Shown piece by piece: positions 8,970-18,087 of a DNA stretch of 64,000 bases. Position 1 is the stretch's first letter; the number at the start of each line of letters is the position of its first letter. Under the pieces are notes generated by a model. It saw nothing but the letters and a program-made list of their open reading frames with translations, was not told where the DNA came from and did not search any database. The DNA is from Buttiauxella ferragutiae (lineage in GTDB: Bacteria; Pseudomonadota; Gammaproteobacteria; Enterobacterales; Enterobacteriaceae). The position numbers and the translations under genes were made by a program. Location: assembly GCF_001654915.1 (NCBI RefSeq), contig NZ_LXEQ01000028.1, one strand, 5' to 3'.

Positions 8970-9413
8970 ATGCGGTTAATAGATTATTTCCCTGATGCTG
9001 CCATATCTATAAAAAACTCTGCCGATGACTGGCAACAGGCAATAGATTATTCAATGGAAGTGCTATTGCAAAAAGGCTATGTCACCGCTTCATACATTGA
9101 TGCAATTAAAAAGACCACCCAGGAAACTGGCCCATATTATATTCTGGCTCCTTTTGTTGCGATGCCTCATGCCAGGCCAGAATGCGGCGCAATTAAAACA
9201 GGTTTATCTCTTACGCTATTAAAAAACACCGTGGGTTTTGGCGATAACCACGAACCGGTGAAATTATTAATCGGGTTGTCAGCGGCTGATTCAGATGAGC
9301 ATATCGGTGCTATTCAGGCATTAAGCGAAATGTTCTGTGAAGAATCAACAATTGAAGCTTTGCTGAATGCGAAAACCGATCAGCAACTCAAGGATATTAT
9401 CACTCAAGAGTAA
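8970..9413 (+). CDS. cmtB: PTS EIIA component, mannitol type (CmtB)
   Basis: Phosphocarrier of a mannitol-family phosphotransferase system; takes phosphate from HPr and passes it to the EIIB domain of CmtA. 147 residues, as in E. coli CmtB. The phosphorylated histidine is expected to be His67 in VAMPHARPE. The ATG has GAGGA seven bases upstream; an upstream in-frame start near 8901 would add 23 unconserved residues. First gene of cmtBA-yggPFDC. The K-12 system is called cryptic, and its true substrate is not established. Confidence 0.93.
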   Translation: MRLIDYFPDAAISIKNSADDWQQAIDYSMEVLLQKGYVTASYIDAIKKTTQETGPYYILAPFVAMPHARPECGAIKTGLSLTLLKNTVGFGDNHEPVKLLIGLSAADSDEHIGAIQALSEMFCEESTIEALLNAKTDQQLKDIITQE

Positions 9414-9435
9414 TCATTCTCTCGTCAGGATAAAT

Positions 9436-10818
9436 ATGAAAAATAAATCAGCTCGTGCCAAAGTCCAGGCTTTCGGCGGATTTCTTACAGCTATGGTTAT
9501 CCCCAATATCGGCGCATTTATCGCGTGGGGTTTTATTACCGCGTTATTTATTCCAACCGGCTGGATGCCTAATGAACATTTCGCCAAAATAGTCGGCCCA
9601 ATGATCACCTATTTGCTACCGGTGATGATTGGCTCAACCGGTGGCCATTTAATTGGTGGGAAACGCGGTGCGGTGATGGGCGGAATTGGTACCATCGGCG
9701 TGATAGTCGGTGCCGATATTCCGATGTTCATCGGTGCGATGATCATGGGGCCACTCGGTGGCTGGGTGATTAAAGTTATCGACCGCACGCTGGAGAAGCG
9801 TATTCCGCCAGGCTTTGAGATGGTGATTAATAACTTCTCATTGGGTATTGCCGGGATGCTGCTTTGCCTGTTTGCCTTTGAAATTATTGGCCCTGCGGTG
9901 TTAGTGGCGAACAATTTCGTGAAAGAGTGCATTGAAGCGTTGGTCAGCACCGGTTATTTACCGCTGTTGTCGCTGATTAACGAACCCGCGAAGATCCTGT
10001 TCCTGAACAATGCAATCGATCAGGGTGTTTACTACCCATTAGGCATGCAGCAAGCGTCTGACACCGGGAAATCTATCTTCTTTATGGTGGCGTCGAATCC
10101 AGGCCCTGGGCTCGGTTTGCTGCTTGGTTTTGCAGTGTTTGGCAAAGGAATGGCAAAAAAATCCGCACCAGGTGCGATGATCATTCACTTCCTGGGCGGT
10201 ATTCACGAACTCTATTTCCCGTATGTTTTAATGAAGCCGTTGACGCTGATTGCCATGATTGCGGGCGGGATGTCCGGAATTTATACCTTTAATCTGTTGG
10301 GTGGCGGCCTGGTTGCAGGGCCAAGTCCGGGTTCCATCTTTGCTTATCTCGCCCTCACGCCGCGTGGTGCCTTCTTTGCCACCATTGCCGGTGTCACCGT
10401 GGCGACAGCCGTTTCATTTGTGATTACCGCATTCATTCTGAAACTGGATCGCAGCAAAGAAGTCGAGAAAGAGGACAACTTTGATGAGACTGCCAGCGCC
10501 ATGAAAGCGATGAAACAGGAAGGGGCGTGGAGTACCGGTCCAGTGAAATTGGTCGCGTTTGTTTGCGATGCGGGCATGGGCTCAAGCGCTATGGGAGCCA
10601 CCACGTTTCGTAAGCGTCTGCAAAAACAGGGCATAGAAACAGAAGTTAAACACTACGCCATAGAAAATGTACCTGAACACGCAGAGATAATCGTCACGCA
10701 TGCCAGCCTGGAAGGGCGCGTCAAACTGGTGACTAACAAACCGCTGATCCTGATTAATAACTATATTGGCGACCCGAAACTCGATGCGTTATTTAATGAA
10801 TTAACCGCTAAGGCTTAA
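9436..10818 (+). CDS. cmtA: PTS EIIBC component, mannitol type (CmtA)
   Basis: Membrane permease that phosphorylates its sugar during uptake. 460 residues: an N-terminal EIIC domain with multiple membrane segments (about 1-340, with the GGxxEL-type motif as GGIHELYFPY) and a C-terminal EIIB domain whose phospho-cysteine is in FVCDAGMGSS (about 379). Nearly colinear with E. coli CmtA (462). The ATG at 9436 gives the conserved KNKSARAKVQAFG start. 22 bases after cmtB, 14 before yggP. The companion sugar-phosphate enzymes imply that the imported phosphate is oxidised and dephosphorylated nearby. Confidence 0.93.
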   Translation: MKNKSARAKVQAFGGFLTAMVIPNIGAFIAWGFITALFIPTGWMPNEHFAKIVGPMITYLLPVMIGSTGGHLIGGKRGAVMGGIGTIGVIVGADIPMFIGAMIMGPLGGWVIKVIDRTLEKRIPPGFEMVINNFSLGIAGMLLCLFAFEIIGPAVLVANNFVKECIEALVSTGYLPLLSLINEPAKILFLNNAIDQGVYYPLGMQQASDTGKSIFFMVASNPGPGLGLLLGFAVFGKGMAKKSAPGAMIIHFLGGIHELYFPYVLMKPLTLIAMIAGGMSGIYTFNLLGGGLVAGPSPGSIFAYLALTPRGAFFATIAGVTVATAVSFVITAFILKLDRSKEVEKEDNFDETASAMKAMKQEGAWSTGPVKLVAFVCDAGMGSSAMGATTFRKRLQKQGIETEVKHYAIENVPEHAEIIVTHASLEGRVKLVTNKPLILINNYIGDPKLDALFNELTAKA

Positions 10819-10832
10819 TAATAAGGATTCTT

Positions 10833-12107
10833 ATGAAAACTAAAGTTGCAGCCATTTATGGCAAGCGGGACGTCCGTATCCGTGAGTTTGAATTACCGGC
10901 AATCACTGATGATGAGTTATTAGTGAGCGTTATTTCAGATAGCGTGTGTTTATCAACATGGAAAGCGGCGCTACTGGCGAGTGACCATAAACGTGTACCA
11001 GATGATTTAAATAACCACCCAGTAATTACCGGGCATGAATGCGCAGGAGTCATTGTCGAAGTCGGGAATAATCTTCTCGGCCAATATAAGAAAGGCCAGC
11101 GTTATGTATTACAACCGGCAATGGGTTTGCCGAGTGGATATTCAGCCGGTTATAGCTATGAATACTTCGGTGGCAATGCCACGTATATGATTATCCCAAA
11201 ACAGGCTATCGATCTGGGCTGTGTTTTACCTTATAGAGGATCATATTTTGCAGCCGCCTCTTTAGCGGAGCCAATGTGCTGTATTATTGGGGCTTATAAA
11301 GCGAACTATCACACCACGCAATACGTTTATGAACATCGCATGGGAATTAAACCCGGTGGCAACCTGGCATTATTAGCCTGTGCCGGGCCGATGGGCATCG
11401 GTGCCATTGATTATGCAATTAACGGCAATATCAAACCGGGCAAAGTGGTGGTGGTTGATATCGATGAAGCCAGACTGGCACAGGCACAAAAACTCTTGCC
11501 TGTAGAGCTGGCGGCCAAAAACGGTATCGAGTTGGTGTATGTGAACAGCAAAGAACTGGATAACCCTGCGGCGGCGTTACGTGAGATGACCGGTGGTACG
11601 GGCTTTGATGACGTCTTCGTTTATGCCGCCGTACCTGCGGTGATTGAGCTGGGTGATGACCTGCTCGCTGACGACGGCTGCCTGAATTTCTTCGCCGGAC
11701 CAACGGATAAAAACTTCAAGGTGCCGTTTAATTTCTACAACGTGCATTACGGCAGCACGCATATTGTTGGCACATCTGGCGGCTCCGCCGATGACATGAT
11801 TGAAGCCATTGAACTTGCTGCCAGCGGGCGATTACAGCCTTCGTTTATGGTTACGCATGTGGGTGGCCTGGATGCGGTTCCTGAAACCGTGCTGAATCTG
11901 CCGGATATCCCGGGCGGTAAAAAGCTGATTTACAACGGTGTCACCATGCCGCTGACGGCAATCACTGAATTCGCCAGCCTGGGTGAAACCGATCCATTAT
12001 TTAAACGCCTTGCCGAACTGGTGGCTGAAACACACGGCGTCTGGAACGAAGCGGCGGAAAAGCATCTGTTAGCCCATTTTGGCGTTGATATCGGTGTGGA
12101 GGCCTAA
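10833..12107 (+). CDS. yggP: Zinc-type sugar-phosphate dehydrogenase YggP
   Basis: Medium-chain dehydrogenase/reductase, 424 residues, full length against E. coli YggP (about 425). It has the GHECAGVIVEVG segment of the catalytic domain (about 68-79) and a Rossmann turn CAGPMGIGA (about 189-197). Relatives include L-sorbose-1-phosphate reductase (SorE), so oxidation or reduction of the PTS product is likely; the substrate is unknown. AAGGA ribosome binding site before the ATG; two bases separate it from yggF. Confidence 0.88.
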   Translation: MKTKVAAIYGKRDVRIREFELPAITDDELLVSVISDSVCLSTWKAALLASDHKRVPDDLNNHPVITGHECAGVIVEVGNNLLGQYKKGQRYVLQPAMGLPSGYSAGYSYEYFGGNATYMIIPKQAIDLGCVLPYRGSYFAAASLAEPMCCIIGAYKANYHTTQYVYEHRMGIKPGGNLALLACAGPMGIGAIDYAINGNIKPGKVVVVDIDEARLAQAQKLLPVELAAKNGIELVYVNSKELDNPAAALREMTGGTGFDDVFVYAAVPAVIELGDDLLADDGCLNFFAGPTDKNFKVPFNFYNVHYGSTHIVGTSGGSADDMIEAIELAASGRLQPSFMVTHVGGLDAVPETVLNLPDIPGGKKLIYNGVTMPLTAITEFASLGETDPLFKRLAELVAETHGVWNEAAEKHLLAHFGVDIGVEA

Positions 12108-12109
12108 CC

Positions 12110-13081
12110 ATGAAAACGCTGGCTTATCCATTTTTCCGCACCACGGAACGGGCCGCGCTTGCAGCCTGGCCATTGATCGGCTGCGGCGATAAGAATCAGA
12201 TTGATGGCGTGGCTGTGCAGGCAATGCGTGATGCACTTAATCAAATTGATATGCAGGGGCGGATTGTCATTGGCGAAGGGGAGATTGACCACGCGCCGAT
12301 GCTGTATATCGGCGAGATGTTAGGAAAGGGCGATTCCCGGCAAATCGATATCGCCGTTGACCCCATCGAAGGCACGCGCATGGTGGCGATGGGGCAAAAC
12401 AATGCGCTGGCGGTGATGGCCTGCGCACCGGTTGGTACCTTGCTGCATGCCCCCGATATGTATATGAAGAAAATCGTGGTGGGCAAGAAAGCCAAAGGGG
12501 TGATTAGCCTTGCGGCAACGCTCGCAGATAACCTAAAAAATATTGCCAACGCGCTCGGCAAACCGCTGGAGCGTTTGCGGATGGTGACCCTCGATAAACC
12601 CCGCCACCAGGCAATAATTGCCGAAGCTACAAGCCTGGGCGTGAAAGTGATTGCATTACCGGATGGTGACGTGGCTGCAAGCGTGATGACTTGCTTGCTG
12701 GATAATCAATACGACGTGATGTACAGCATTGGCGGCGCACCAGAGGGCGTAATTTCTGCCTGTGCGGTGAAAGCATTAGGTGGCGAAATGCAGGTGGAAT
12801 TAATGGATTTCTGCCAGGCAAAAGGGGAGACGCCTGAACATCGCCAAATTGCTGATTCTGAGCAACGCCGCTGCCGTGAAATGGGCGTCGAAATCAATCG
12901 TATTTACAGCCTTGATGAAATCGTCAAAAGCGACGAGGTATTATTTTCCGCAACCGGCGTAACCGGCGGGGATATTTTGCAGGGAGTGCGCGAAGAAGGT
13001 GATGTTGTACGCACTCAAACGCTCTTGATTAATGGTATAGAGCGTACCTGTAATATTATAGACTCTTTACATCACCTCTAA
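12110..13081 (+). CDS. yggF: Class II fructose-1,6-bisphosphatase-like protein YggF
   Basis: GlpX-family phosphatase; E. coli YggF hydrolyses fructose 1,6-bisphosphate in vitro. 323 residues, two longer than K-12. Metal- and phosphate-binding motifs are visible: GEGEIDHAPM (56-65), VDPIEGT (83-89) and GGAPEGVISA (about 209). GGAGG sits eight bases before the ATG, within the end of yggP, which indicates coupling. In this operon it probably acts on the phosphorylated PTS product; that is inference. Confidence 0.92.
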   Translation: MKTLAYPFFRTTERAALAAWPLIGCGDKNQIDGVAVQAMRDALNQIDMQGRIVIGEGEIDHAPMLYIGEMLGKGDSRQIDIAVDPIEGTRMVAMGQNNALAVMACAPVGTLLHAPDMYMKKIVVGKKAKGVISLAATLADNLKNIANALGKPLERLRMVTLDKPRHQAIIAEATSLGVKVIALPDGDVAASVMTCLLDNQYDVMYSIGGAPEGVISACAVKALGGEMQVELMDFCQAKGETPEHRQIADSEQRRCREMGVEINRIYSLDEIVKSDEVLFSATGVTGGDILQGVREEGDVVRTQTLLINGIERTCNIIDSLHHL

Positions 13082-13096
13082 TGTACTGAGCTATTA

Positions 13097-13606
13097 ATGA
13101 CCACCTTGAACGAAGATGAAGTACTTGAACAACTGGAAGCGCAAAGTGATTTGGCCTCATTTATGAGCGTCGCGCACGATATTTTGCTTTCCGGCATCAG
13201 GCAATTTCTACCTTCGTTATTTGTTGATAATGATGAAGAGATCGTTGAGTACGCGGTTAAGCCTTTGCTTGCCAGAAGTGGGCCGCTGGATGATATCGAC
13301 GTTGCGCTGCGCCTGATTTACGCGCTGGGGAAAATGGATAAATGGCTGTATGCCGATATTACCTGTTTTTCCCAGTTCTGTGATTTTGTGCAACACAGCA
13401 AAGTGGCAATTCAGTTTCATGATGACGTCACTTACGATTTTATTGCGAACCTCAATTCGATTACCCAAAACGCGACATTGTTTAATGCAATAAAAAGCAT
13501 GAAGTATTCGGATTTCTCAATCTATTCCGAAGCGCGTTATGGCGGCTTAGTGAAAACGGCGTTATCTCTGGCGGTGACTTCATTATTGAAGGAGCTAGTC
13601 TGGTGA
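13097..13606 (+). CDS. yggD: MtlR-like protein YggD
   Basis: 169 residues, same length as E. coli YggD and in the MtlR family (mannitol operon repressor). The conserved core FLPSLFVDNDEEIVEYAVKP (about 36-55) and GPLDDIDVALRLIYALGKMD (about 61-80) is intact. MtlR proteins are helical and lack an evident DNA-binding motif, so regulation of this operon is likely but the mechanism is not known. The stop codon overlaps the yggC GTG start. Confidence 0.9.
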   Translation: MTTLNEDEVLEQLEAQSDLASFMSVAHDILLSGIRQFLPSLFVDNDEEIVEYAVKPLLARSGPLDDIDVALRLIYALGKMDKWLYADITCFSQFCDFVQHSKVAIQFHDDVTYDFIANLNSITQNATLFNAIKSMKYSDFSIYSEARYGGLVKTALSLAVTSLLKELVW

Positions 13607-14310
13607 AAGTCACATTAATTATTAATGGATTAGAGACACAAGCCTGTTTTAAAGAACAAGAAGTCGAAGCGTTACATAAGCCTTTATTAAAGCAACTTGC
13701 CGCAAAGCAAAAGCAATTACAGCGTCGGCTGGTGGTATTTTTGGCGGCTCCACCCGGCACCGGTAAGTCAACGCTGGTGGCGTTTTGGGAATATTTGTCT
13801 TCGCTCGATCCGGCATTACCTGCGATACAGGCTTTACCGATGGATGGCTTCCATCACTACAACGAATATCTGCTTGCGAACAATCTCAAGCAACATAAAG
13901 GCGCACCGCAAACGTTTAATATTCAGAAGCTAACTGGTGCATTGCAGGATCTGCAAAAGCCTGGCAGTCGCTGGCCGCAGTACGATCGTAATCTGCACGA
14001 TCCGCTGGAAAATGCGATTACCGTTGAAGCGCCCATTGTGGTGGTTGAAGGCAATTGGCTGCTGCTCAATCAGCCAGAGTGGCAGGCATTGCGCCCCCTT
14101 TGCGATTTTTCTGTGTTTATCGCTGCTCCTGCGGAATTGCTTTCCGAACGATTGATTAGCCGAAAAATACGTGGCGGCTTGAGCCGTGAGCAGGCGGAGG
14201 AATTTTTCCACGCCACTGATGGGCCGAATGTTTTACGTGTGCTCGAAGGAAGCCTGTCTGCCGATATGCAGTTAGTTATGGATGAGCAGGGTGGCTATCA
14301 TCTCAATTGA
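13603..14310 (+). CDS. yggC: P-loop kinase-like protein YggC
   Basis: 235 residues with a Walker A motif AAPPGTGKST (48-57), in the family of uridine kinase/pantothenate kinase-like NTPases that includes FrcK of fructose uptake systems. The GTG start overlaps the yggD stop by four bases and has AAGGAG upstream. Full length against E. coli YggC (237). Probably phosphorylates a small metabolite linked to the PTS sugar; the substrate is unknown. Last gene of the operon; an imperfect hairpin (about 14312-14343) follows without a T tract. Confidence 0.87.
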   Translation: MKVTLIINGLETQACFKEQEVEALHKPLLKQLAAKQKQLQRRLVVFLAAPPGTGKSTLVAFWEYLSSLDPALPAIQALPMDGFHHYNEYLLANNLKQHKGAPQTFNIQKLTGALQDLQKPGSRWPQYDRNLHDPLENAITVEAPIVVVEGNWLLLNQPEWQALRPLCDFSVFIAAPAELLSERLISRKIRGGLSREQAEEFFHATDGPNVLRVLEGSLSADMQLVMDEQGGYHLN

Positions 14311-14418
14311 TACCGGCAGGGTCGTGTGAACGACTCTGTGGTATTTCCATTATTCCTGCTGATAGCTGGTTGTTATTCATTCAACGTGGGTTTCTTGTTG
14401 CATTTATTCCATCAAATT

Positions 14419-14434
14419 TGTGACGTATGTCAGA
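14419..14434 (+). promoter_or_regulatory. Candidate CRP site upstream of epd
   Basis: TGTGA-CGTATG-TCAGA matches the CRP consensus at nine of ten arm positions. In E. coli the epd-pgk upstream promoter is CRP-activated. The site is 194 bases before the epd start. Confidence 0.65.
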
Positions 14435-14491
14435 AGATCGGTTGCCTGTCATGGGGTAACGTTCCATTTATTCCCCGTATCGCTTAACATG

Positions 14492-14507
14492 GCTGAAGCG
14501 TTTCAGT
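14492..14507 (+). promoter_or_regulatory. Candidate Cra (FruR) operator of epd-pgk-fbaA
   Basis: GCTGAAGCGTTTCAGT contains TGAA-GCG-TTCA, a close match to the Cra palindrome consensus. Cra represses glycolytic genes and is known to control epd-pgk in E. coli. Confidence 0.75.
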
Positions 14508-14627
14508 CGAATAAATGTTCGACAATTAAGCAAACAATTGCAGTTTCGAGAGTGCGAGGATTCCCCTCAGACGATTGCTGGATTACTCTGTCAGCCACTT
14601 AGTCTCAGGGATTCTGGCAGGAGAGAT

Positions 14628-15647
14628 ATGACCGTTCGCATAGCAATTAATGGCTTCGGTCGCATTGGGCGCAACGTGGTACGTGCATTGTACGAATCCG
14701 GTCGCCGTGCGGAAATTACCGTCGTAGCAATCAATGAACTGGCTGATGCTGCGGGCATGGCGCATCTGTTGAAGTATGACACTAGCCATGGTCGTTTCGC
14801 CTGGGACGTTCGTCAGGAACGCAACCAGTTATGGGTAGGTGATGACACCGTCCGTATTCTGCACGAACCGGATATTGCTGATTTACCGTGGCGTGAACTG
14901 GGCGTGGATGTGGTGCTGGATTGTACCGGTGTGTTTGGCTCCCGTGCAGACGGTGAAGCGCATCTGGCAGCCGGTGCCAAAAAAGTCCTCTTCTCTCATC
15001 CCGGCGGTAACGACCTCGACGCCACCGTGGTTTACGGTGTGAATCATGAAAGTGTGGTTGCTGAACATCGCATTGTTTCGAATGCTTCCTGCACCACAAA
15101 CTGCATTATTCCTATTATCAAATTGCTTGATGATGCGTACGGTATTGAATGGGGCACAGTGACCACCATCCATTCCGCGATGCACGATCAACAAGTTATC
15201 GACGCCTATCATCCAGACTTGCGCCGCACACGTGCCGCCAGCCAGTCTATTATTCCTGTTGATACGCGTCTTGCTGCTGGTATCACACGTATTTTCCCGC
15301 AATTTAACGATCGCTTCGAGGCGATTGCGGTACGTGTTCCGACCATTAACGTCACGGCGATCGATTTAAGCGTGACGGTGAAAAAAGCAGTCAATGCTAA
15401 TGAAGTCAATAGGTTGCTGCAAAAAGAAGCACGTGATTCATTTCATGGTATAGTTGACTATACGGAATTACCGTTGGTCTCGACTGATTTTAACCATGAT
15501 CCGCACAGTGCCATTGTTGATGGCACACAAACGCGGGTCAGTGGGCAACATCTGATTAAAACTTTAGTCTGGTGTGATAACGAATGGGGCTTTGCTAACC
15601 GAATGCTCGACACGACGTTAGTCATGGCCGCAAGTGGTTTCAGGTAA
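14628..15647 (+). CDS. epd: Erythrose-4-phosphate dehydrogenase
   Basis: NAD-dependent oxidation of erythrose 4-phosphate to 4-phosphoerythronate, an entry to pyridoxal phosphate synthesis. GAPDH family, 339 residues as in E. coli. Rossmann motif INGFGRIGRNV (6-16) and catalytic cysteine in SNASCTTNC (about 155). The ATG with AGGAGAG upstream gives the conserved TVRIAINGFG start; the frame is open further upstream (to 14538) but that part is not conserved. 49 bases before pgk, which is probably co-transcribed. Confidence 0.97.
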   Translation: MTVRIAINGFGRIGRNVVRALYESGRRAEITVVAINELADAAGMAHLLKYDTSHGRFAWDVRQERNQLWVGDDTVRILHEPDIADLPWRELGVDVVLDCTGVFGSRADGEAHLAAGAKKVLFSHPGGNDLDATVVYGVNHESVVAEHRIVSNASCTTNCIIPIIKLLDDAYGIEWGTVTTIHSAMHDQQVIDAYHPDLRRTRAASQSIIPVDTRLAAGITRIFPQFNDRFEAIAVRVPTINVTAIDLSVTVKKAVNANEVNRLLQKEARDSFHGIVDYTELPLVSTDFNHDPHSAIVDGTQTRVSGQHLIKTLVWCDNEWGFANRMLDTTLVMAASGFR

Positions 15648-15696
15648 GGCGCATAAAGCGTCCGCAAAACTTTAAGAATCAACGAGAGGATTCACC

Positions 15697-16860
15697 ATGT
15701 CTGTAATTAAGATGACCGATCTGGATCTGGCTGGAAAACGTGTTCTGATCCGTGCAGATTTGAACGTACCAGTTAAAGAAGGGAAAGTGACATCTGACGC
15801 ACGTATCCGTGCATCACTGCCAACTATCGAATTAGCCCTGAAACAAGGCGCTAAAGTGATGGTAACTTCTCACCTGGGTCGTCCGACTGAAGGCGAGTAC
15901 AACGAAGAATTCTCTCTGCTGCCGGTTGTTAACTACCTGAAAGACAAATTGTCTGCTCCGGTTCGCCTGGCTAAAGATTACCTTGATGGCGTTGAAGTTG
16001 CTGCGGGTGAACTGGTTGTTCTGGAAAACGTTCGCTTTAACAAAGGCGAAAAGAAAGACGACGAAACCCTGTCTAAAAAATACGCTGCACTGTGCGACGT
16101 ATTCGTCATGGACGCTTTCGGTACTGCACACCGTGCACAGGCTTCTACCCACGGCGTTGGCAAATTTGCAGATATCGCTTGTGCAGGCCCGCTGCTGGCT
16201 GAAGAGCTGAGCGCACTGGGTAAAGCATTGAAAGAACCTGCTCGCCCAATGGTGGCTATCGTTGGCGGTTCTAAAGTTTCTACCAAACTGACCGTTCTGG
16301 ATTCCCTGTCCAAAATTGCTGACCAGCTGATTGTTGGTGGTGGCATCGCGAACACCTTCGTTGCAGCTCAAGGCCACAACGTCGGTAAATCCCTGTACGA
16401 AGCAGACCTGGTTGACGAAGCTAAACGCCTGCTGACTATTTGTGACATCCCAGTTCCTGCTGATGTTCGCGTAGCGACTGAGTTCTCTGAGACTGCAACT
16501 GCAACTCTGAAATCTGTAAACGACGTGAAATCTGACGAGCAGATTCTGGATATCGGTGATGCTTCTGCGCAGCAACTGGCTGAAATCCTGAAGAATGCAA
16601 AAACCATTCTGTGGAACGGCCCGGTTGGCGTGTTCGAATTCCCGAACTTCCGTAAAGGTACTGAAATCGTTGCTAACGCTATCGCTGACAGTGAAGCGTT
16701 CTCTATTGCAGGCGGCGGTGACACCCTGGCAGCTATCGACCTGTTCGGTATTGCAGACAAAATCTCCTACATCTCCACTGGTGGCGGCGCATTCCTCGAA
16801 TTCGTGGAAGGTAAAGTTCTGCCAGCAGTAGCTATGCTCGAAGAGCGCGCTAAGAAGTAA
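15697..16860 (+). CDS. pgk: Phosphoglycerate kinase
   Basis: Transfers phosphate from 1,3-bisphosphoglycerate to ADP in glycolysis and runs in reverse in gluconeogenesis. 387 residues, same as E. coli. Substrate-binding RADLNVPV (about 19-26), TSHLGRP (about 58-64) and the C-terminal GGGDTLAA and STGGGAFLEF motifs (about 340-375) are intact. AGAGGA ribosome binding site. The uniform, highly expressed codon choice (GAA, AAA, CTG) matches fbaA. A GC hairpin without a long T run follows, allowing transcription into fbaA. Confidence 0.98.
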   Translation: MSVIKMTDLDLAGKRVLIRADLNVPVKEGKVTSDARIRASLPTIELALKQGAKVMVTSHLGRPTEGEYNEEFSLLPVVNYLKDKLSAPVRLAKDYLDGVEVAAGELVVLENVRFNKGEKKDDETLSKKYAALCDVFVMDAFGTAHRAQASTHGVGKFADIACAGPLLAEELSALGKALKEPARPMVAIVGGSKVSTKLTVLDSLSKIADQLIVGGGIANTFVAAQGHNVGKSLYEADLVDEAKRLLTICDIPVPADVRVATEFSETATATLKSVNDVKSDEQILDIGDASAQQLAEILKNAKTILWNGPVGVFEFPNFRKGTEIVANAIADSEAFSIAGGGDTLAAIDLFGIADKISYISTGGGAFLEFVEGKVLPAVAMLEERAKK

Positions 16861-16867
16861 TGATGAT

Positions 16868-16885
16868 GGGCAGGGTCTCCTGCCC
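16868..16885 (+). terminator. Hairpin between pgk and fbaA
   Basis: GGGCAGG-gtct-CCTGCCC, a seven-pair stem followed by gtttaattttt. The T tract is interrupted, so it may attenuate transcription or protect the pgk message end instead of terminating fully. Confidence 0.5.
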
Positions 16886-16962
16886 GTTTAATTTTTGCCG
16901 CCGCTAAGTCTTAGGTGGCACAAACGTTTTTTCTAACGGCCGACGATACAGGACAACCAAAC

Positions 16963-18039
16963 ATGTCTAAGATTTTTGATTTCGTAAAACCAGGTGTTAT
17001 CACCGGTGATGACGTACAGAAAGTTTTCCAGGTAGCAAAAGAAAACAATTTTGCTCTGCCAGCAGTTAACTGCGTAGGCACTGACTCTATCAACGCCGTT
17101 ATCGAAACTGCTGCAAAAGTTAAAGCACCAGTTATCGTTCAGTTCTCCAACGGTGGCGCAGCGTTCATGGCGGGTAAAGGCCTGAAAGCTGAAGGCCAAC
17201 AAGCTGCAATCCTCGGTGGTATCTCTGGTGCGCACCATGTGCATCTGATGGCTGAACATTACGGTGTTCCAGTTATTCTGCACACTGACCACTGCGCTAA
17301 GAAACTGCTGCCATGGTTAGACGGCCTGTTGGACGCTGGCGAAAAACACTTCGCAGCAACTGGCAAACCACTGTTCTCTTCTCACATGATTGACCTGTCA
17401 GAAGAGTCCCTGGAAGAGAACATCGAAATCTGTTCTAAGTATCTGGAGCGTATGTCTAAAATCGGCATGACTCTGGAAATCGAACTGGGTTGCACCGGTG
17501 GCGAAGAAGATGGCGTAGATAACAGCCATATGGACGCATCTTCTCTGTACACTCAGCCAGAAGACGTTGATTACGCTTACGAAAAACTGAATGCTATTAG
17601 CCCACGTTTCACTATCGCGGCTTCTTTCGGTAACGTTCACGGCGTTTACAAACCAGGTAACGTGGTTCTGACCCCAACTATCCTGCGCGATTCTCAGGAC
17701 TATGTTTCTAAGAAACATAATCTGCCGCACAACAGCCTGAACTTCGTATTCCACGGTGGTTCTGGTTCTTCTGCTCAAGAAATCAAAGACTCCGTAAGCT
17801 ACGGCGTAGTGAAAATGAACATCGATACCGATACCCAGTGGGCAACATGGGAAGGTATCCTGAACTACTACAAAGCGAACGAAGCTTACCTGCAAGGCCA
17901 GTTGGGCAACCCGAAAGGCGAAGACCAACCGAACAAGAAATACTACGATCCACGTGTATGGCTGCGTTCTGCTCAGACTTCTATGATCACCCGTCTGGAG
18001 CAAGCATTCAAAGAACTGAACGCGATCGACGTTCTGTAA
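16963..18039 (+). CDS. fbaA: Class II fructose-bisphosphate aldolase
   Basis: Zinc enzyme cleaving fructose 1,6-bisphosphate to dihydroxyacetone phosphate and glyceraldehyde 3-phosphate. 358 residues from the ATG that gives MSKIFDFVKPG, against 359 in E. coli. Zinc ligands are in HTDHCAKK (about 107-114), ELGCTGGEEDGVDN and ASFGNVHGVYK. A GTG at 16915 would extend the frame but lacks conservation. AGGA lies upstream. A strong terminator follows; in K-12 the next gene is mscS, but here an 8 kb tdc insertion intervenes. Confidence 0.97.
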   Translation: MSKIFDFVKPGVITGDDVQKVFQVAKENNFALPAVNCVGTDSINAVIETAAKVKAPVIVQFSNGGAAFMAGKGLKAEGQQAAILGGISGAHHVHLMAEHYGVPVILHTDHCAKKLLPWLDGLLDAGEKHFAATGKPLFSSHMIDLSEESLEENIEICSKYLERMSKIGMTLEIELGCTGGEEDGVDNSHMDASSLYTQPEDVDYAYEKLNAISPRFTIAASFGNVHGVYKPGNVVLTPTILRDSQDYVSKKHNLPHNSLNFVFHGGSGSSAQEIKDSVSYGVVKMNIDTDTQWATWEGILNYYKANEAYLQGQLGNPKGEDQPNKKYYDPRVWLRSAQTSMITRLEQAFKELNAIDVL

Positions 18040-18064
18040 TTTGAAGCAGTCAATGCTTGAATCA

Positions 18065-18087
18065 AGCCCGCCTCGTGCGGGCTTTTT
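18065..18087 (+). terminator. fbaA terminator
   Basis: AGCCCGC-ctcgt-GCGGGCT followed by TTTTC. It closes the epd-pgk-fbaA transcription unit. Confidence 0.93.
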
